Position numbers and translations under genes: made by a program. The notes under the pieces are model-generated. The model worked only from the letters and a program-made list of their open reading frames with translations, did not search any database and had not been told where the DNA came from. Below, piece by piece: positions 25,673-34,573 of a stretch of DNA of 64,000 bases. The stretch is from Anaerostipes sp. 992a (lineage in GTDB: Bacteria > Bacillota > Clostridia > Lachnospirales > Lachnospiraceae), in NCBI RefSeq assembly GCF_001940245.1, contig NZ_MJIG01000005.1:124001-188000 (forward strand), in the 5' to 3' direction. The stretch's first letter is position 1. Each line of letters opens with the position of its first letter.

Positions 25673-26692
25673 TTGGCAGTAAAGAGAGATTATTACGAGG
25701 TTCTTGGAATTGGAAGAGATGCAGATGAAAAGGCGATAAAAAGAGCATATCGTAAACTGGCAAAGAAATATCACCCGGACACCAATTCCGGAAATGCTGG
25801 TGCAGAAGCAAAATTTAAAGAAATCACAGAGGCATATACCATTTTAAGTGATCCAGAGAAAAGAAAACTGTATGATCAGTTTGGCCATGCGGCCTTTGAT
25901 GGCACTGGTGCAGAATCCGGAGCATATGGGTATGGTGGCGGACCACAGGGAAGCTATCAGGAATTCCATTTTGAAGGCGGCGATATGGGTGATATCTTTG
26001 GTGACATTTTTGGAAGTATGTTTGGAGGCAGAAGTCAGAGAGCCGGCAGAAATAGTCAGGGATTCTCTGGATTTTCCGGAAATAGCTTTCATGATGGTTT
26101 TTATGAAAGTGGCTTTGGAGGAAGAGGATTTGCCCAGAAAGGTTCCGATGTTGAGGCAGAAGTCTCCATAAGTTTTGATGAGGCCGTATCCGGCTGTGAG
26201 AAGACGATTCGACTGCAGGATCCAAATGCAGGTGGAAGAGTCCAGTCTCTGAAGGTTCGAATACCGGCAGGCATTGATGACGGAAAAAGTATTCGGTTAA
26301 GAGGAAAAGGAAGGCCTGGAAGTGGCGGCGGTGAGCCGGGAGATTTGATGCTGAAAGTTCGCGTAGGAGCAAAAGCAGGTTTTGAGAGAAAAGGAATGGA
26401 TGTGTATACAACGGTGCAGATTCCATTTACGACAGCGGTATTTGGAGGAGAGGCAGTAGTTCCGACTCTGTATGGAAATGTTATTTGTAAGATCCGGGAG
26501 GGAACCCAGTCTGGAAGTAAGATCAGACTTCGTGGAAAAGGAATTGTATCCATGAAGGATTCTTCTGTACATGGAGATCAGTATGTCACCGTAGCAATTC
26601 AGGTACCGCAAAATCTTAGTCCGGAAGCCAAACGAAAATTAAGGGAATATGAGGCAGTAACCGGGCAGAACCGGAGAAGATATTCCGCATAA
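25673..26692 (+). CDS. type II DnaJ-like (CbpA-type) co-chaperone
   Basis: A 339-residue J-domain protein: J domain with HPD at residues 34-36 (KKYHPDTNS), a Gly/Phe-rich linker (about 75-160), and the DnaJ C-terminal substrate-binding domains (VEAEVSISFDEAVSGCEKTI onward). The CxxCxGxG zinc fingers of DnaJ are absent, so this is CbpA-like rather than the dnaK-operon DnaJ. Start is probably TTG 25673: SD GGAGGTGG lies at 25660-25667, overlapping the in-frame ATG 25658. It is transcribed alone and ends at a terminator. Confidence 0.9.
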   Translation: MAVKRDYYEVLGIGRDADEKAIKRAYRKLAKKYHPDTNSGNAGAEAKFKEITEAYTILSDPEKRKLYDQFGHAAFDGTGAESGAYGYGGGPQGSYQEFHFEGGDMGDIFGDIFGSMFGGRSQRAGRNSQGFSGFSGNSFHDGFYESGFGGRGFAQKGSDVEAEVSISFDEAVSGCEKTIRLQDPNAGGRVQSLKVRIPAGIDDGKSIRLRGKGRPGSGGGEPGDLMLKVRVGAKAGFERKGMDVYTTVQIPFTTAVFGGEAVVPTLYGNVICKIREGTQSGSKIRLRGKGIVSMKDSSVHGDQYVTVAIQVPQNLSPEAKRKLREYEAVTGQNRRRYSA

Positions 26693-26720
26693 AAATTTGA
26701 CATAGACGATAGAAAAGAAG

Positions 26721-26768
26721 AAGTACTTCAATATCATTTGTAGAGAGATGGTGTTGAAGTACTTTTTT
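26721..26768 (+). terminator. terminator after dnaJ-like gene
   Basis: AAGTACTTCAA and TTGAAGTACTT form an 11-bp stem with a long loop, followed by T7. Confidence 0.85.
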
Positions 26769-26782
26769 TCATTTAAAAACAA

Positions 26783-26842
26783 TTGACATTTTAACTATAG
26801 ATGATATAATAAAAACAAATATATGAATAATTGTTCATATAT
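26783..26842 (+). promoter_or_regulatory. promoter and ArsR/SmtB-type operator of the metal efflux operon
   Basis: TTGACA (26783-26788), 16-bp spacer, TATAAT (26805-26810), then the inverted repeat ATATATGAA-N6-TTCATATAT (26819-26842). The TGAA...TTCA core is the usual SmtB/CadC-type operator, placed over the transcription start. The regulator is likely the ArsR-family protein at 29144. Confidence 0.75.
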
Positions 26843-26884
26843 AAAAGGATTGAAACGTCTTATGGATGGAAAGGAGATTTCGGT

Positions 26885-27103
26885 ATGAAGAAAACATATA
26901 AGATTGACGTGGATTGCGCAAACTGTGCAAACAAGATGGAACAGGCAGCAAAGAAGACAGCAGGCGTGAAGGATGCTACTGTAAACTTTATGGCTCTTAA
27001 GATGATCGTGGAGTTTGAAGAAGGACAGGAACCAAAAGCAGTGATGCAGGAAGTATTAAAGAACTGTAAGATAGTAGAAGACGACTGTGAGATTTTTTTC
27101 TAA
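26885..27103 (+). CDS. heavy-metal-associated (HMA) domain protein
   Basis: A 72-residue stand-alone HMA domain, beta-alpha-beta-beta-alpha-beta fold. The metal ligands are C11 and C14 in DCANCANKM, the DCxxC form typical of Zn/Cd-type pumps rather than the copper GMTCxxC form. It probably delivers Zn2+ or Cd2+ to the P-type ATPase downstream, which lacks its own N-terminal HMA domain. The in-frame start at 26831 is rejected: ATG 26885 has SD AAGGAG. Confidence 0.88.
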   Translation: MKKTYKIDVDCANCANKMEQAAKKTAGVKDATVNFMALKMIVEFEEGQEPKAVMQEVLKNCKIVEDDCEIFF

Positions 27104-27207
27104 GCGGTTTGTGGCACATGGCGGCTGATCATAGACAATAAAAGGGTATGACCAGTCGTTTTGTGTTTATAGGCATTAAAAACTATGAGAAAGATAAAGG
27201 TGTAATC

Positions 27208-29076
27208 ATGAATAAAAAGCAAAAAAAGGTATTGATTCGAATTCTTGTATCAGCAGCATTGATGGTGATACTGACGCTGCTTCCGCTGGACGGTTATCTG
27301 CGACTGGGATTATTTTTAATTCCCTATCTGATCATCGGATATGATATTTTGAAGAAAGCGTTAAAAGGAATTAAGAATAAACAGGTATTTGACGAAAATT
27401 TTTTAATGGCGGTCGCAACGGTGGGAGCTATTCTGTTGGGCGAATATACAGAAGGTGTTGCCGTTATGCTGTTTTACCAGATTGGAGAATGGTTCCAGAG
27501 CTATGCGGTTGGGAAAAGCCGTAGAAATATCAGCGATTTGATGGATATTCGACCGGATTATGCCAATGTAGAACGTGAAGGACGATTAGAGAAGGTGGAT
27601 CCGGATGAAGTGGAGATCGGTACCGTTATTGTGGTACAGCCGGGAGAAAAAATCCCTATTGATGGTGTGATCGTAGAAGGAAAAGCAACATTGAATACCA
27701 GTGCATTGACTGGAGAGAGTCTTCCAAGAGAAGCCAATGTGGGAGATGAGGTGATCAGTGGGTGTATCAATATGACTGGAGTGTTGAAGATTCAGACCAT
27801 AAGAGAATTTGGAGAATCCACAGTTTCTAAGATTCTGGATCTGGTGGAGAATTCCAGTTCGAAAAAATCCAGATCCGAGAACTTTATTTCCAAATTTGCC
27901 CGCTATTATACACCAGCGGTGTGCTATGGTGCATTGGCATTGGCAGTACTTCCACCACTAGTTCGTCTGTTCATCCTGCAGATGCCTGCTCAGTGGGGCA
28001 GCTGGATTTACCGGTCATTGACCTTCTTAGTTATCAGTTGTCCATGTGCTCTCGTTATCAGCATTCCCCTTAGTTTCTTTGCAGGAATCGGCGGAGCCAG
28101 CAATGCAGGAGTATTGGTCAAAGGATCCAATTATCTGGAAACGCTTTCTAAGACAAAATATGTGGTGTTTGATAAGACAGGTACACTGACCAAAGGAATC
28201 TTCGAGGTGAGTGGTGTACATCATAATAAGGTGGAAGAAGCGAAGATCTTAGAATATGCAGCTTTGGCAGAAAGCTTTTCCAACCATCCGATCAGCAGAA
28301 GCTTAAAAAATGCCTATGGAAGACCAGTGGATCAGAGCCGGGTAACGGATGTGGAAGAAATCAGTGGCAATGGTGTTATAGCCAAGGTAGATGGAGAAAC
28401 TGTGGCAGCAGGAAATGACAAGCTGATGAAGCGATTAGGTATTTCGTTTATGGAGTGTCATCATGCCGGAACCGTGGTTCATATTGCGGTAAATGGAGAG
28501 TATGCAGGGCATATTCTGATTTCTGATGAGGTTAAGGAACATTCCAAAGAGGCGATCCAGGCTTTGAAAAAGGCAGGGATCAAGCAGACCGTCATGCTCA
28601 CTGGCGATGCCAGAAAAGCGGCTGTACAGGTAGCAGAAAAGATTGGTGTGGATCAGGTATACAGTGAACTGCTTCCTGCGGATAAAGTGGCCAAGGTAGA
28701 GGAGCTTTTGGAACGCAAAGGCGAGAAAGAGAAGCTGGCTTTTGTTGGTGATGGTATTAACGATGCACCAGTACTTTCCAGAGCAGATATCGGCGTAGCC
28801 ATGGGAGCGTTAGGATCCGATGCGGCCATTGAAGCTGCAGATATTGTTTTGATGGACGATGATCCATTAAAAATGGTAAAAGCAATTAAAATTGCCAAAA
28901 AGTGTTTACGGATTGTATATGAGAATATTTACTTTGCCATCGGTATCAAAGTAATATGTCTGATCTTGGGAGCGGTGGGAATTGCCAATATGTGGCTTGC
29001 CATTTTTGCAGATGTGGGAGTTATGGTAATTGCAGTATTGAATGCAATTCGTGCATTATTTGTTAAGAATTTATAG
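27208..29076 (+). CDS. cadA: heavy-metal P1B-type ATPase (Zn/Cd/Co type)
   Basis: A 622-residue metal exporter. TM region, A-domain TGESLP (near residue 170), CPC ion-binding motif SCPCALVIS (near 277), phosphorylation site DKTGTLTKG (near 321), HP-type segment FSNHPIS, and hinge GDGINDAP (near 515) are intact. The DCxxC HMA domain is encoded separately just upstream, so the pump has been split compared with canonical CadA. Start at ATG 27208 avoids a 20-residue non-hydrophobic extension. Substrate Zn/Cd inferred from motifs and the CadC-like regulator. Confidence 0.92.
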   Translation: MNKKQKKVLIRILVSAALMVILTLLPLDGYLRLGLFLIPYLIIGYDILKKALKGIKNKQVFDENFLMAVATVGAILLGEYTEGVAVMLFYQIGEWFQSYAVGKSRRNISDLMDIRPDYANVEREGRLEKVDPDEVEIGTVIVVQPGEKIPIDGVIVEGKATLNTSALTGESLPREANVGDEVISGCINMTGVLKIQTIREFGESTVSKILDLVENSSSKKSRSENFISKFARYYTPAVCYGALALAVLPPLVRLFILQMPAQWGSWIYRSLTFLVISCPCALVISIPLSFFAGIGGASNAGVLVKGSNYLETLSKTKYVVFDKTGTLTKGIFEVSGVHHNKVEEAKILEYAALAESFSNHPISRSLKNAYGRPVDQSRVTDVEEISGNGVIAKVDGETVAAGNDKLMKRLGISFMECHHAGTVVHIAVNGEYAGHILISDEVKEHSKEAIQALKKAGIKQTVMLTGDARKAAVQVAEKIGVDQVYSELLPADKVAKVEELLERKGEKEKLAFVGDGINDAPVLSRADIGVAMGALGSDAAIEAADIVLMDDDPLKMVKAIKIAKKCLRIVYENIYFAIGIKVICLILGAVGIANMWLAIFADVGVMVIAVLNAIRALFVKNL

Positions 29077-29143
29077 TTTTTTATTGCAGATTATAGTTTT
29101 TTAAGAAAAAAATAGCGAAAATAGAATAGAAAGCAGGTATAAT

Positions 29144-29503
29144 ATGACGGAAAAAGAGAAGATATGTTGCGATTCTGTGGAAATTCATGAAGATTTGCTG
29201 CAAATTGTAAATGAAACTATGCCGGAAGAGACAGAATTGTATGATCTGGCAGAATTGTTTAAAGTATTTGGAGATTCCACAAGAATCCGTATTTTATTTG
29301 TATTATTTGAAGCAGAGGTTTGTGTCTGTGATCTGGCACAGGTACTTAACATGACTCAGTCTGCCATTTCACATCAGCTTAGGATTTTAAAGCAGAACAA
29401 GCTGGTCAAAAGCAGAAGAGAGGGAAGATCCATCTTCTATTCTCTGGCAGATGATCACGTACGGACCATCATTGCTCAGGGAAGGGAACATATTGAAGAG
29501 TAG
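29144..29503 (+). CDS. ArsR/SmtB-family metal sensor (CadC-like)
   Basis: A 119-residue winged-helix repressor. EVCVCDLAQVLNMTQSAISHQLRILKQNKLV contains the alpha-3 metal-thiolate pair C60/C62 and the recognition helix. Further Cys at 8 and 9 resemble the N-terminal ligands of CadC, indicating an alpha3N Cd/Pb/Zn sensor. It should repress the operon from the TGAA/TTCA repeat at 26819-26842 and release it on metal binding. The next gene begins directly after its stop codon. Confidence 0.9.
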   Translation: MTEKEKICCDSVEIHEDLLQIVNETMPEETELYDLAELFKVFGDSTRIRILFVLFEAEVCVCDLAQVLNMTQSAISHQLRILKQNKLVKSRREGRSIFYSLADDHVRTIIAQGREHIEE

Positions 29504-30025
29504 ATGGGAGCGAAGATAAACATACAGCGTGCTTCCCGAAAGGATGCCAGGGATATCCACGAGGTAATGAAAAGGGTACATGCGCAGATGGACAGAAAGG
29601 ATTTGTACGTAGTCGATGACCTTCCTTACATTGAAGAATGCACGAAGGATCATGGGATGGTGTATAAAGCAGTGGATTTGGATGGAAGTATAGTTGGATT
29701 CTTGATTGTCTATGTTCCTCAGGAAGACGATGGACATATGGGAAAGTACGTTAATATGGAGAAAGAAGAATATCATAAGACTGCATATATGGATTCTATC
29801 GCAGTCTTGCCGGAATATCGTGGCTATGAATTGCAGAAGAAGCTGCTTAGCTATGCAGAAGAACAGGAAGAGATGCGGATGTACAGGCATCTTTTTGCTA
29901 CAGTATCTCCGGATAATCCGTACAGCCTCTATAACTTTCTATCTATGGGATATGAGATCGTATGCAGAGATAGAAAGTATGGAGGACTGGAACGGTATAT
30001 TTTATATAAGAATCAGTTCCAGTAA
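29504..30025 (+). CDS. GNAT-family N-acetyltransferase
   Basis: A 173-residue acetyltransferase: INIQRASRKDARDIHEVMKRV N-terminus, YMDSIAVLPEYRGYELQKKLLSYAEEQ acetyl-CoA loop (Q/RxxGxG/A motif read here as YRGYEL), and SLYNFLSMGYEIV typical GNAT end. The loop is slightly degenerate. It starts at the base after the metal sensor stop, so it is translationally coupled to it. Acceptor substrate unknown. Its 3' end overlaps the convergent azlD end by 24 bp. Confidence 0.85.
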   Translation: MGAKINIQRASRKDARDIHEVMKRVHAQMDRKDLYVVDDLPYIEECTKDHGMVYKAVDLDGSIVGFLIVYVPQEDDGHMGKYVNMEKEEYHKTAYMDSIAVLPEYRGYELQKKLLSYAEEQEEMRMYRHLFATVSPDNPYSLYNFLSMGYEIVCRDRKYGGLERYILYKNQFQ

Positions 30026-30310
30026 AAGGACGATCGCACAGCAGGATACGGAAACCTGGAATAAGCTGGCACCAAACCATGCAGATATAATTCCCACCCC
30101 TAAAGCTACTGCTCCGGCAATGGGAGACTGGGTTGCATAAAGAATTGCCGGAAAGGTCATAACGGCCAGGGTTATGTAAGGCATATAGTATAAAAAGGAC
30201 TGAAGAAACGGACTTTTGATCTGTTTTCGAATTAAGGTCAGCGGTAATACGCGGATGATAAAGCTGACGGCGGCCATAATGGCAATGTAAATATAAATAT
30301 TATGCTTCAT
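30002..30310 (-). CDS. azlD: AzlD-family branched-chain amino acid export subunit
   Basis: A 102-residue protein with about four TM helices. IMAAVSFIIRVLPLTLIRKQIKSPFLQSFLYYMPYITLAVMTFPAILY is typical of AzlD, the small partner of AzlC. Start ATG at 30308-30310 is inside the end of azlC (11-bp overlap), as usual for azlCD. The tail overlaps the convergent GNAT gene by 24 bp. Confidence 0.9.
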   Translation of the reverse strand: MKHNIYIYIAIMAAVSFIIRVLPLTLIRKQIKSPFLQSFLYYMPYITLAVMTFPAILYATQSPIAGAVALGVGIISAWFGASLFQVSVSCCAIVLLLELILI

Positions 30311-31073
30311 GATCAGTATCCTCCTGTTTGATCGGAAATAAAAGTGCAGCAATGGCAGAAAGTGCCACAGTCAGTATAATTGTACGGGTACCATCAGACA
30401 AAGTGGACAAGTATGGTAATAAAGTAGAAGCGTAACTGGAAGCAAAGCTTAATAAAACAAAAACGCCAACTACTTTATTGGCCCTGGATGGTGGGATGAT
30501 GATGGCCAGGAACATGCCAAAGAGGGCAACACTTAGAGCACTGACAATTCTGAGTGGAAGCAGGTTCCCTGCGATAATGCCAAGTGCGGTTCCTACTGCC
30601 CAGCAAGGGGCTGCAATGGCGATGGCACCATAGGAATAATAAGGATTTAGTTTACCAGGTCGTGCGATCGCAATGCCAAAAAGCTCGTCGGTGACATCAA
30701 AGCCTACCAGAAGGCGGTGAAGCAGAGAGGTTTCCGGAGAGAATTTCTGGCTCAATGCGCAGCTCATCAGTAGATATCTGGCATTGGTGATCAGGGTGAT
30801 CAAAGCGATCTCCACATAAGCAGCATCTGCGGCAATCAGAGTCAGTCCGGCATATTCACCAGCGGAAGCATTGTTCAAAAGACTCATTAGGAAGCCCTGA
30901 AAGGGTGACAAGCCTGCATTTCTGGCAGCGATTCCAAGAGAGAAAGAAACGGCCAGATAACCAAGTCCAATGGGAATTCCATCCAGGAATCCTTCTTTAA
31001 AGACAAATCGCCGCTTTGGAAAGGCGGCAGACCGGATGTTATCTTCCGGACCAAAAGTATCATTTGTATTCAT
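30300..31073 (-). CDS. azlC: AzlC-family branched-chain amino acid permease
   Basis: A 257-residue membrane protein with about seven TM segments. FKEGFLDGIPIGLGYLAVSFSLGIAARNAGLSPFQGFLMSLLNNASAGEYAGL and NARYLLMSCALSQKF are AzlC signatures; with AzlD it exports branched-chain amino acids or analogues. Divergent from a LysR regulator at 31219, which is the probable activator. Confidence 0.93.
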   Translation of the reverse strand: MNTNDTFGPEDNIRSAAFPKRRFVFKEGFLDGIPIGLGYLAVSFSLGIAARNAGLSPFQGFLMSLLNNASAGEYAGLTLIAADAAYVEIALITLITNARYLLMSCALSQKFSPETSLLHRLLVGFDVTDELFGIAIARPGKLNPYYSYGAIAIAAPCWAVGTALGIIAGNLLPLRIVSALSVALFGMFLAIIIPPSRANKVVGVFVLLSFASSYASTLLPYLSTLSDGTRTIILTVALSAIAALLFPIKQEDTDHEA

Positions 31074-31156
31074 ATCGATAGGCTCCTTTTCAAATAGTTT
31101 TAAAAGGGAACAACCCTTTGAAACGTTATATTCTGTTATTTATTATATCCACTGAA

Positions 31157-31185
31157 TTGACATTAGTAAAACGAATGATTATAAT
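31157..31185 (+). promoter_or_regulatory. promoter of the LysR-family gene
   Basis: TTGACA (31157-31162), 17-bp spacer, TATAAT (31180-31185), in the 145-bp divergent region shared with azlC. Confidence 0.75.
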
Positions 31186-31218
31186 GACTTCATAAGAAAA
31201 AGAGATGGGGTGAAATAC

Positions 31219-32121
31219 ATGCTGTCCAGATATGGAATCTTCTGTAAGGTAATAGAACTTGGCAGCTTTACGAAGGCTGGCCGACAGCTTGGGTATTCTC
31301 AGAGTGCAGTGAGTCAGACTATAAAATCGTTGGAAAAAGAGCTTGGCATCCTTTTGATCGACCGAAAAAAGGATGGAATCCAATTAACTTCAGATGGAAA
31401 GCAGTTCTTTCCCTATATTCAGTCTGTTTATCAGGCTGAGCAGTCGCTGCATCAAAAGAAGCTGGAGATGCAGGGACTGCTGGACAGTACGATTCGGATT
31501 GGTACTTTTACCAGTGTAAGCCGGAATCTTCTTCCGCGCTTGATGAAGGAGTTCAAGAAAGAATATCCGGCAGTGAATTTTGTTCTGCAGCAGGGGGAAT
31601 ATACCAGTATTCCAGGTTGGGTTAAGGCCGGAACCATTGATTTCGGGTTTGTCAATGCGGATGCAGTTTCGAAAATTGATGGGAGGGTTTTATATAAGGA
31701 TGAGATGGTGGCAGTGCTGCCCAAAGGACATGCTTTAGCCAGATGTAAGGAGATTTCTTTAAGGCAACTGTCAGAAGAACCTTTTATACTCTTAGATGAA
31801 GGGGAGTATAGTGTACCCATGTACGCATTTGAACAGGAGAATTTAAAGCCCAATATTGAATATAAGGTATATGATGATTATTCTATTCTGGCCATGGTAC
31901 GTCAGGGATTGGGAATATCCATCATGTATCGGCTTGTATTGGATGGATTTGAGGATGGCCTGGAGATTCGTCCAATTCTGGAATGCCCAGAAAGAAAGGT
32001 AGGGCTGGTCTGGAATAAATGGGAGACGATGTCCGTGGCATCTCGAAGATTTGCGGAGTTTATCATAGAGCATCTGTCAGGAGAGCAGACAGATGGCTTG
32101 ACGGAGAAAGATAACATTTGA
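31219..32121 (+). CDS. LysR-family regulator, divergent to azlCD
   Basis: A 300-residue LTTR: winged HTH MLSRYGIFCKVIELGSFTKAGRQLGYSQSAVSQTIKSLEKELGI and an effector-binding domain (IRIGTFTSVSRNLLPRLMKEF...). ATG 31219 with SD GGGGTG is preferred to GTG 31210. LysR genes divergent from azlCD commonly control them; the effector is unknown. Confidence 0.92.
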   Translation: MLSRYGIFCKVIELGSFTKAGRQLGYSQSAVSQTIKSLEKELGILLIDRKKDGIQLTSDGKQFFPYIQSVYQAEQSLHQKKLEMQGLLDSTIRIGTFTSVSRNLLPRLMKEFKKEYPAVNFVLQQGEYTSIPGWVKAGTIDFGFVNADAVSKIDGRVLYKDEMVAVLPKGHALARCKEISLRQLSEEPFILLDEGEYSVPMYAFEQENLKPNIEYKVYDDYSILAMVRQGLGISIMYRLVLDGFEDGLEIRPILECPERKVGLVWNKWETMSVASRRFAEFIIEHLSGEQTDGLTEKDNI

Positions 32122-32176
32122 TACACTTTGAAGCATATCAGAGTTTTATGAGGAATAGAAATACAGGAGGTATCTT

Positions 32177-33226
32177 ATGGAGAATCAGGAAAAGAAGCAT
32201 AAGCGCCGCGTGCGATATTCGGGCACCCATCCACGCAGCTATAAAGAAAAATATAAAGAACTTCAGCCCGAGAAATATGCAGATACCATAGCAAAGGTGA
32301 TCAAAAAGGGTGGAACGCCTGCCGGCATGCATATTTCCATTATGGTGAAGGAGATTTTGGATTTCCTTCAGATTCAGCCAGGACAGAAAGGTCTGGATGC
32401 TACTTTAGGATATGGTGGCCATACGAAGGCAATGTTAGAGCAGTTAAAGGGGCAGGGCCATATCTATGCACTGGATGTGGATCCGATTGAATCGGAAAAA
32501 ACCAGAGAACGACTTGCCAAACAGGGATATGGAGAGGACATTCTTACCGTGAAGCTGACCAATTTTGCCAATATTGATCAGGTTGCGGAAGAAGCTGGAC
32601 GTTTCGACTTTGTTTTAGCTGACTTAGGTGTTTCTTCCATGCAGATTGATAATCCGGACCGGGGCTTTTCCTATAAGGTTGAGGGACCGTTTGATCTTCG
32701 TATGAACCCAAGGAAAGGAACCAGTGCAGCACAAAGGCTTCTGGAGGTAAGTCAGGAGGAGTTAGAAGGCATGCTGATCGAAAATTCTGATGAACCATAT
32801 GCGGCGGAGATTGCGGAGACGGTCATGTCCAGAATTCGGCGAGGACAAAAGATCGAGACTACCACACAGATGAAAGAAACCATAGAAGAGGCATTGTCCT
32901 TTATACCGGAAAAGGATCGAAAAGAAGCGGTAAAAAAATCCTGTCAGAGAACGTTTCAGGCATTACGTATTGATGTAAACAGTGAATTTGAAGTGTTGTA
33001 TGAATTTCTGGATAAGCTTCCAGATATTCTGGTGCCAGGAGGAAGAGTAGCGATTCTAACCTTTCATTCCGGAGAAGACCGTCTTGTGAAAAAGGCATTT
33101 AAGCAAATGACCAAGCAGGGAATCTATAGTGAAGTATCCAAGAATGTGATTCGTCCATCTGCAGAGGAATGCAGAAATAATGGAAGAGCCAGATCCACAA
33201 AGCTGCGTTGGGCTATCAAAGCATAG
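32177..33226 (+). CDS. rsmH: RsmH-like 16S rRNA (cytosine-N4) methyltransferase, N-terminally extended
   Basis: A 349-residue SAM-dependent methyltransferase of the MraW/RsmH family (m4C1402 of 16S rRNA). DATLGYGGHTKAML SAM loop near residue 75, DFVLADLGVSSMQIDNPDRGFSY, NEFEVL-like SEFEVLYEFLD and GGRVAILTFHSGEDRLVKKAFK are present. About 50 basic residues precede the normal start. It is not in a division/murein cluster, so it may be a second copy, common in Lachnospiraceae; the target may differ. SD CAGGAGGT supports ATG 32177. Confidence 0.9.
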   Translation: MENQEKKHKRRVRYSGTHPRSYKEKYKELQPEKYADTIAKVIKKGGTPAGMHISIMVKEILDFLQIQPGQKGLDATLGYGGHTKAMLEQLKGQGHIYALDVDPIESEKTRERLAKQGYGEDILTVKLTNFANIDQVAEEAGRFDFVLADLGVSSMQIDNPDRGFSYKVEGPFDLRMNPRKGTSAAQRLLEVSQEELEGMLIENSDEPYAAEIAETVMSRIRRGQKIETTTQMKETIEEALSFIPEKDRKEAVKKSCQRTFQALRIDVNSEFEVLYEFLDKLPDILVPGGRVAILTFHSGEDRLVKKAFKQMTKQGIYSEVSKNVIRPSAEECRNNGRARSTKLRWAIKA

Positions 33227-33238
33227 GGGGGACATAGG

Positions 33239-33934
33239 ATGAAGATTATATTTGATGTAGATGATACCATTTATAATTTAATGCAGCCTTTTTTTGAGGC
33301 TCATAATGAAATCTATGGAAACAGGACGGATGCAGATTGTGAGCAGTTATTTATGGCTTCCAGGATCTATAGTGATGAGGCCTTTTACATGCACGAAAGA
33401 GGAGAGATTACAGCAGCAGAAGAATTTGCCTATCGTATTCGTAAAACCTATGCAGATGTGGGAATTCAGGTATCTGATCAGGAGGCAGCCTTTTTCGAAG
33501 AACGGTATCGTTATTATCAGCAACATATTCATGTACCGGAAGGAATAGTAAGGATTCTTGATTATTGCAAGGAGAAGGAAATCACCATTGGAATTTTGAC
33601 CAATGGGAAAAAGCAGAATCAGGGAAAGAAGATAGAGGTATTGAACTTAAAGAAGTGGTTTCCGGAAGAGAATATTTTTATCTCCGGAGAGATCGGTTTT
33701 ACCAAGCCGGATGTAAGAGCATTTGCAGCAGTTCAGGAGGGATTGAACTTAAATCCAGAGGAAACATGGTTTATTGGAGATACCTTTGAAGTGGATGTAA
33801 TTGGAGCAAAAAATGCCGGATGGCACGTAGTCTGGTTTAATCACAGACACCGTGAGATGCCGCTGGGCGAGATTGAGCCAGATGTGGAAGTGAATACAGA
33901 AGAAGAGCTGTACGATTTCATTGTTCATCTGTAG
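33239..33934 (+). CDS. HAD-superfamily hydrolase
   Basis: A 231-residue haloacid dehalogenase-like phosphatase: nucleophile motif FDVDDTIYN (D6, D8), helical cap, ILTNGKKQNQ (motif II), K in GFTKPDVRAF, and WFIGDTFEVDVIGAKNAGW (motif IV). Substrate unknown; the YjjG-like layout suggests a nucleotide or small phospho-metabolite. It starts 12 bp after rsmH. Confidence 0.88.
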   Translation: MKIIFDVDDTIYNLMQPFFEAHNEIYGNRTDADCEQLFMASRIYSDEAFYMHERGEITAAEEFAYRIRKTYADVGIQVSDQEAAFFEERYRYYQQHIHVPEGIVRILDYCKEKEITIGILTNGKKQNQGKKIEVLNLKKWFPEENIFISGEIGFTKPDVRAFAAVQEGLNLNPEETWFIGDTFEVDVIGAKNAGWHVVWFNHRHREMPLGEIEPDVEVNTEEELYDFIVHL

Positions 33935-34167
33935 CATATCTGGTTTCTTAAGATTTCCTAACATTTCTTGACAGAAGCATCCGTATCAAATGAGACAGCA
34001 AGACTTTTATTGTGGCATAGGTCATGATAAATTTAAAAAAATATCTATGAAATTGCATTGAATTATGGTTATAATTATGAATTAGAGGAAAAAAGATATT
34101 TCATTTTGTTGTTAATTCAGGGAGAGGTTTCTTACGGAAAACAAAGAAGCAGAAAGGGGAAATTTCA

Positions 34168-34437
34168 GTGGAACAAATGAAGAATATGGGGGAAGAGCTG
34201 ATTCAAGATATGAAAAATCAGTTACATCAGCAGGAGTATGCAGAATGGGAAGAGAAGGAAGTAGTCTACTTGTATTATTCTTTAGGAGAATTGAACGAGT
34301 TGTTGGGAACAAAAGCAACGGATGGTTTTGAAATGGTCCATTTGTTAAAGATGAATCTTCCAGACCGATGTGAACTGGGGAAATTAGGGGTTCACATTCA
34401 TATGGGAAAGGTGGAGATCAGCATTAACAGGTTGTGA
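34168..34437 (+). CDS. small protein of unknown function
   Basis: An 89-residue protein starting at GTG 34168 with SD AAAGGGG. EVVYLYYSLGELNELLG and the ending LGVHIHMGKVEI have a faint look of DUF3877 proteins, but I would not assign it. No signal peptide or TM. Stand-alone, between the HAD gene and the sugar regulator. Confidence 0.55.
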   Translation: MEQMKNMGEELIQDMKNQLHQQEYAEWEEKEVVYLYYSLGELNELLGTKATDGFEMVHLLKMNLPDRCELGKLGVHIHMGKVEISINRL

Positions 34438-34496
34438 AAATGTACTAAAAACAATAGGAATAGATTGTAAAATACATAAAAAATAAGTAGATAATA

Positions 34497-34552
34497 TTGA
34501 CAGAAAAAATAAGGTAGAGTATCTTAATATAGGATGTGAATACGTATTCACA
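34497..34552 (+). promoter_or_regulatory. promoter and operator of the sugar-locus LacI gene
   Basis: TTGACA (34497-34502), 17-bp spacer, TATCTT (34520-34525), followed by the perfect palindrome TGTGAATACGTATTCACA (34535-34552) just past the transcription start. The same core is before the fructokinase gene, so autorepression is likely. Confidence 0.8.
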
Positions 34553-34573
34553 TATGTAGGATGAGGTGATAAT

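Noticed and set aside
25824-26553. Antisense frames of 200 and 150 codons within the dnaJ-like gene
   Set aside because: They mirror the Gly/Phe-rich coding sequence and have no family features.
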